From an uncultured Clostridia bacterium (GTDB lineage: Bacteria; Bacillota; Clostridia; Christensenellales; Aristaeellaceae): DNA of 23,617 bases. Numbering within the stretch: the stretch's first letter is position 1; each line of letters starts with the position of its first letter. This document shows, piece after piece, positions 20,307 to 23,617 of the stretch. Location: positions 1 to 23,617 of the forward strand of contig CALGYL010000203.1 of the NCBI GenBank assembly GCA_937934775.1, in the 5' to 3' direction. The position numbers and the translations under genes were made by a program. The notes below the pieces were generated by a model that saw only the letters and a list, made by a program, of their open reading frames with translations, had not been told where the DNA came from and ran no database searches.

Positions 20307-21560
20307 ATGAGCAAGAAGATCAGGATCGGCGTGTTCGGCGCCTACCGGGGCATGACGATGATCGAGGTGCTGAGCCGCCATCCGGATGCGGAGTTGGTCG
20401 CCATCTGCGACAAATACCAGCCGCTTCTGGACAAATGCCGGAAGGCGCTGGATCAGCACGGCGTCAACGCCGCCCTGTACACCGACTTCGACCGTTTTTT
20501 TGAGCACGACATGGACGCGGTGGTGCTGGCCAATTACGCCAACGAGCACGCGCCGTTCGCGATAAGGCTCCTGGATTCCGGCCGCCACGTGTGCAGCGAG
20601 GTGCTGCCGGTGGAGACGCTGGCACAGGCCGTTGCGCTGACCGAGGCGGTAGAACGCAGCGGCAAGGTGTATGCATACGCCGAAAACTACTGCTACTTCG
20701 CCGCCACCCAGGAGATGAAACGCCGCTACCGGGCGGGCGATCTGGGCGAGTTCACCCATGGCGAGGGCGAATACGTACACGACTGCGAGGGTATCTGGGG
20801 CGACATCACCTACGGCGAGCGCGACCACTGGAGAAACCGGCTGTATTCCTGCTACTATTGCACCCACAGCCTGGGCCCGATCGTGACCATCACCGGCACG
20901 CGCCCGGTGCGCGTGGTGGGCTTTGAAAACCCGAACGTACCCAACATGTGGGAAAAGGGATATTCCGGCGGCGCCAGCGGCATGCTGGTCATGCAGATGA
21001 ATAACGGCGCCACCGTCAAGAGCCTGAACGGCTACCTCAAGCGGGAACCCGGCTCGGTATGGTACTCAATCTATGGCCGCAAGGGCATGATGGAGTCCGA
21101 CCGCTGGCAGCAGGGCGTTTCGCGGGTCCATATTTTCCAGGAGGACGGCCCGCTGACCGGGCAGGACATCGCCTACAACCCCAGGCCCGCCGTGGATACT
21201 GATCTGTCCCGTTCGGTGGGTTCCCACGGGGGCGGCGACTTCTACACCATGCACTACTTTCTGGAAAAGCTGCTGGACCGGCCGGGCGGCGCGGAGACGA
21301 TCGATGTCTACCAGGCGCTGGACATGGCGCTTCCGGGCATTTTGGGCTACAAGTCCATCCTGAATGGCAACACGCCCTTTGAAGTGCCTGACTTGCGCAA
21401 CGCGGCCGTGCGCGAAGCCTACCGGAACGACACCTGGTGCACCAATCCGGCGATCGCCGGGAGTAGCCTGTTCCCGCGCTGTTCCTTCGAGACGAAAGAG
21501 ATCCCGGACAGCGTCTATGAACAGGTTCGCCGCGAATGGGAGGCCAAACAGCAGTCATGA
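20307..21560 (+). CDS. Gfo/Idh/MocA-family oxidoreductase-like protein lacking the EKP lysine
   Basis: This 417-residue protein has an N-terminal Rossmann domain (IRIGVFGAYRGMTM; the usual GxGxxG reads GAYRG) and the large C-terminal alpha/beta domain of the Gfo/Idh/MocA family, NAD(P)-dependent enzymes acting on sugars and inositols. In place of the EKP motif, whose Lys normally helps bind or catalyse, it has E98-V-L-P101 in CSEVLPVET. Residues after this (YAYAENYCYF) fit a subgroup that I recall as lacking this Lys. The ATG at 20307 follows GTGAGG. Its stop overlaps the kinase start as ATGA. It may oxidise or epimerise the imported sugar, by a chemistry not dependent on the Lys, or may not be a classic dehydrogenase. 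Confidence 0.88.
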   Translation: MSKKIRIGVFGAYRGMTMIEVLSRHPDAELVAICDKYQPLLDKCRKALDQHGVNAALYTDFDRFFEHDMDAVVLANYANEHAPFAIRLLDSGRHVCSEVLPVETLAQAVALTEAVERSGKVYAYAENYCYFAATQEMKRRYRAGDLGEFTHGEGEYVHDCEGIWGDITYGERDHWRNRLYSCYYCTHSLGPIVTITGTRPVRVVGFENPNVPNMWEKGYSGGASGMLVMQMNNGATVKSLNGYLKREPGSVWYSIYGRKGMMESDRWQQGVSRVHIFQEDGPLTGQDIAYNPRPAVDTDLSRSVGSHGGGDFYTMHYFLEKLLDRPGGAETIDVYQALDMALPGILGYKSILNGNTPFEVPDLRNAAVREAYRNDTWCTNPAIAGSSLFPRCSFETKEIPDSVYEQVRREWEAKQQS

Positions 21561-23062
21561 GGGACCTTCTGATCGGCGTGGATGTGGGCACCAGCGCCGT
21601 CAAGGCGGTACTGGTCTCGGCGGATGGACGCGTCATGGCGACCTCCGGGCAGCGCTATGCGCTGACGCACCCCGCCCCCGGTTGGGCGGAGCAGCGCGCG
21701 GAGGATTGGTGGCAGGCGCTGGTGACCTGCGTGCGCGCGGTGACGGCCGATGTGGAGTCCGGGCGGGTGTGCGCGCTGGGGCTGAGTACGCAGGGTGGCA
21801 CGCTGGTGCCGGTGGATGCGCGCGGGCGTGCGCTGTGCCCCGCCGTCTCCTGGATGGACACCCGCGCCGAAAGGCAGCAGGCTGAGTTTGAGGCCCGGAT
21901 CGGCGGCGCGCGGATGCGCGCGATCACCGGCTGGGCGATGTGCGGTGGGCTGAACGCGCTTCAGATCCTGTGGCTGAAGCAAAACCGTTTGGAAGTGTTC
22001 GATGCCGCCGCGCGTTTTCTCTCGGTCCCCGGTTACCTGACCTTCAGGCTGACCGGGCGGGCTTCGGTGGACGCTTCCAACGCGGGCATCGAGCAGATTT
22101 TGGATATTCGCACCGGCCGCTGGAGCGAATCGGTACTGGAACTACTGGGCATATCCGAGCATCGCCTTGCGGACGTGGTACCCGCCCATCACAGAGCGGG
22201 CACGCTTACTCCCGGCGCTGCGGAGGCGTTGGGCCTGCCCGCCTCTGTGGTTGTGGCGGCGGGCGGTCACGATCAGTACTGCGCGGCCCTGGGCGCCGGC
22301 GCTTCGGCGCGGAGCGACCGTCTGCTGGCCACCGGTACCGCGTGGGCCGCCGTGTCCATTCTGGATGCGCCGCCCGAGGCAAATCTGTCCGGCGCGTCGA
22401 TCAGCCGGCACGTGACGCCCGGCCTGTGGGGCGCGCTTTTTTCGCTGGAGGGCGGCGGGAGCAGCCTGGAATGGCTGCGCCGCATGCTTGCCCCGGTGTG
22501 CGTGGGCATGCAGCCGCCGTCGCTTGGTGAATTGGACCAGCTTGCGGCGAACTGCCCGGTGGGCGCGGGCGGGCTTCGCTTCTATCCGTATTTTTCGGGC
22601 GCGGAGTATCCGGAGGGCCTTTTGAAGGCCGAAGCCGGATTCTCGGGGCTGCGCCTGACTCACGATGCCGGGCACATGGCCCGCGCCGTGATGGAGGGCG
22701 TGGCCTGTCAGGCGGTCTGGATGCTGGAGGCGTTCGGTTCCGACCCGGAAGGCGCGCTGATTCTGACGGGCGGCGCGTCGCATAGCGCGCTCTGGACCGG
22801 GATGATCGCGGACATCGCGGGGCGGACGCTGACATTGCCGTCCACCCCCGACGCGGGCTGTCTGGGCGCTGCGGCGCTGGGCGGTACGGCGGCGGGCCTT
22901 TATTCCTCGCCCGGGCAGGGCGCATCCATTCTGGCTGGAAAACGGAGGCGGGTCGAACCCGGCCCCGACCGAGAGCGCTACGCGGAGGTGCTGGCGGACT
23001 ACAAGGCCGGCGCCATGCGCATGGCGCAGGGGCAGGAGGACAAAGCGCATGGCGCTGTTTGA
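21557..23062 (+). CDS. FGGY-family carbohydrate kinase (xylulokinase-like)
   Basis: This 501-residue protein is an FGGY sugar kinase, which phosphorylates a sugar or polyol with ATP. It has the N-terminal phosphate loop GVDVGTSAVKAVLV, the WMDTRA motif, PGYLTFRLTG, the GGHDQYCAALGAG segment with the catalytic Asp, TGTAWAAV, and the C-terminal LTGGASHSALWTGMIADI motif of the adenosine-binding site. Length is usual for xylulokinase-like members (about 480-520). A frame is open from 21536, but ATG 21557 overlaps the previous stop as ATGA, so translational coupling is likely. The amidohydrolase-like gene overlaps its last 14 bases. The product phosphate could be what the DeoR protein senses or what the TIM-like and SIS isomerases use. 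Substrate unknown: a pentulose, a hexulose or erythrulose are options. Confidence 0.93.
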   Translation: MRDLLIGVDVGTSAVKAVLVSADGRVMATSGQRYALTHPAPGWAEQRAEDWWQALVTCVRAVTADVESGRVCALGLSTQGGTLVPVDARGRALCPAVSWMDTRAERQQAEFEARIGGARMRAITGWAMCGGLNALQILWLKQNRLEVFDAAARFLSVPGYLTFRLTGRASVDASNAGIEQILDIRTGRWSESVLELLGISEHRLADVVPAHHRAGTLTPGAAEALGLPASVVVAAGGHDQYCAALGAGASARSDRLLATGTAWAAVSILDAPPEANLSGASISRHVTPGLWGALFSLEGGGSSLEWLRRMLAPVCVGMQPPSLGELDQLAANCPVGAGGLRFYPYFSGAEYPEGLLKAEAGFSGLRLTHDAGHMARAVMEGVACQAVWMLEAFGSDPEGALILTGGASHSALWTGMIADIAGRTLTLPSTPDAGCLGAAALGGTAAGLYSSPGQGASILAGKRRRVEPGPDRERYAEVLADYKAGAMRMAQGQEDKAHGAV

Positions 23063-23617
23063 ACGGACGGGGGCGGACCAAGCATGCTATGAGACGGAGC
23101 TGCGCGATTTTCTGCCGCCGGAAATTTATGATATCCACAGCCATCTTTGGCTGGAATCTTTTTGGACGTCGCCCAAGGACGCGGATTTCCGCGCGGTCAG
23201 CTGGCCATATCTGGTGGCGCGGGACAACAGCGCGGAGGATCTTTCTGAAAGCTACCGGCTGCTCTTTCCGGGCAAGCGCGTGGTGCCCATGGTGTTTGCC
23301 AACCCCGAACCCTCGGACGACATCGCGCTTCACAACGGCTACGTGCGCCGCAGCGCGGTGGAATACGGCTATCCGGCGCTGTATTTCAGCCATCCGGCCC
23401 AGCGCGCGTCCGAACTGGAGCGTCTCGTGCTGGAGGGCGGGTTCCTCGGCCTGAAGAGCTATCTGAACCTGTCACCCGCCCACATTCCGGAGCCGGAGAT
23501 CCGCGTGCTTGATTTCTTCCCGCCGGAGCATCTGGAGCTACTAAACCGCCGCGGCTGGATCATGATGCTGCACCTGCCCCGGCCCGGCAGGCTGAGAGAC
23601 CCGGTCAACCTTTCCGA
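23049..23617 (+). CDS. Amidohydrolase-family protein (partial, cut by window end)
   Basis: The gene opens with ATG at 23049, 8 bases after AGGAGGA and overlapping the kinase gene by 14 bases; 189 codons remain open at the window end with no stop. The translation begins MALFERTGADQACYETEL and has EIYDIHSHLW near residues 25-34, the HxH metal-binding start of amidohydrolase-2/TIM-barrel hydrolases, then a GLKSYLNLSP segment and MMLHLPRPGRL, where further metal ligands would be expected. It resembles metal-dependent hydrolases and decarboxylases of the ACMSD/amidohydrolase-2 group. It could be a lactonase, a sugar-acid decarboxylase, or an enzyme for an aromatic or glycan fragment. The right half is missing, so the call is limited. 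Confidence 0.75.
   Translation, partial: MALFERTGADQACYETELRDFLPPEIYDIHSHLWLESFWTSPKDADFRAVSWPYLVARDNSAEDLSESYRLLFPGKRVVPMVFANPEPSDDIALHNGYVRRSAVEYGYPALYFSHPAQRASELERLVLEGGFLGLKSYLNLSPAHIPEPEIRVLDFFPPEHLELLNRRGWIMMLHLPRPGRLRDPVNLS

Noticed and set aside
23059..23454. 131-residue plus-strand frame at the right end
   Set aside because: It is the wrong frame; the frame from ATG 23049 has a ribosome site and an amidohydrolase HxH motif and remains open to the window end.
1..23617. CRISPR arrays, phage, insertion sequences, tRNA or rRNA genes
   Set aside because: I found no spaced repeat array, transposase or integrase motifs, terminal inverted repeats around a gene, or tRNA-like cloverleaf.

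Overview
The window is about 23.6 kb of GC-rich, densely packed bacterial DNA. Several things suggest a high-GC member of the Clostridia: strong AGGAGG-type ribosome binding sites, sigma-A-like promoters, YesM/YesN-type regulators, two-permease sugar importers without an ATPase, and UroD-like and Gfo/Idh/MocA genes beside transporters. The exported proteins carry short signal peptides ending in A-x-A and have no lipobox cysteine, as I recall from gut or rumen Christensenellales-type genomes. That placement is an inference. I see no transposase, integrase, tRNA, rRNA or CRISPR array. Bases 1-47 are not biological: they are an Illumina TruSeq index adapter left on the contig end.

Region A (48-8196, + strand) starts with a LysR regulator. 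An Ldh_2-type 2-hydroxyacid dehydrogenase and an RraA-type aldolase-like protein follow. After a 456-base gap with a terminator and a good promoter comes a ribose-type ABC importer (binding protein, double ATPase, permease), then a UroD/MtaA-like protein. A strong hairpin sits between the binding protein and the ATPase. Region B (8237-11252, + strand) is a signalling block: a 138-residue protein that looks like a fragment of a YesM-type kinase core without the phospho-accepting His, then a YesN-like response regulator, then a complete YesM-like membrane sensor kinase. The regulator and kinase overlap as GTGA.

Region C (11253-13077) has a perfect 23-bp inverted repeat, a KDPG/KHG-type aldolase on the minus strand behind a long structured leader, and a small exported protein of unknown function on the plus strand. 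Region D (13078-16583) is a divergent DeoR-controlled module. On the minus strand lie deoR, a triosephosphate-isomerase-like gene and a YjbQ/UPF0047 gene. On the plus strand lie a second, longer YjbQ paralogue and a SIS-domain sugar-phosphate isomerase without CBS domains. The deoR intergenic region holds two back-to-back TTGACA promoters and a repeated TCAAATGATTGA-like element.

Region E (16697-23617, + strand) is one long operon-like run: an Lpl-type solute-binding protein and two permeases, a Gfo/Idh/MocA-like protein lacking the usual EKP lysine, an FGGY carbohydrate kinase, and an amidohydrolase cut by the window end. Together the genes look like import and breakdown of one or more unusual sugars or sugar acids: oxidation or epimerisation, kinase, isomerases and pyruvate-forming aldolases. 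The substrate cannot be read from the sequence. The most intriguing parts are the paired YjbQ paralogues flanking the TIM-like gene and DeoR, the orphan kinase-core fragment, and the UroD-like gene in a sugar-transport operon.
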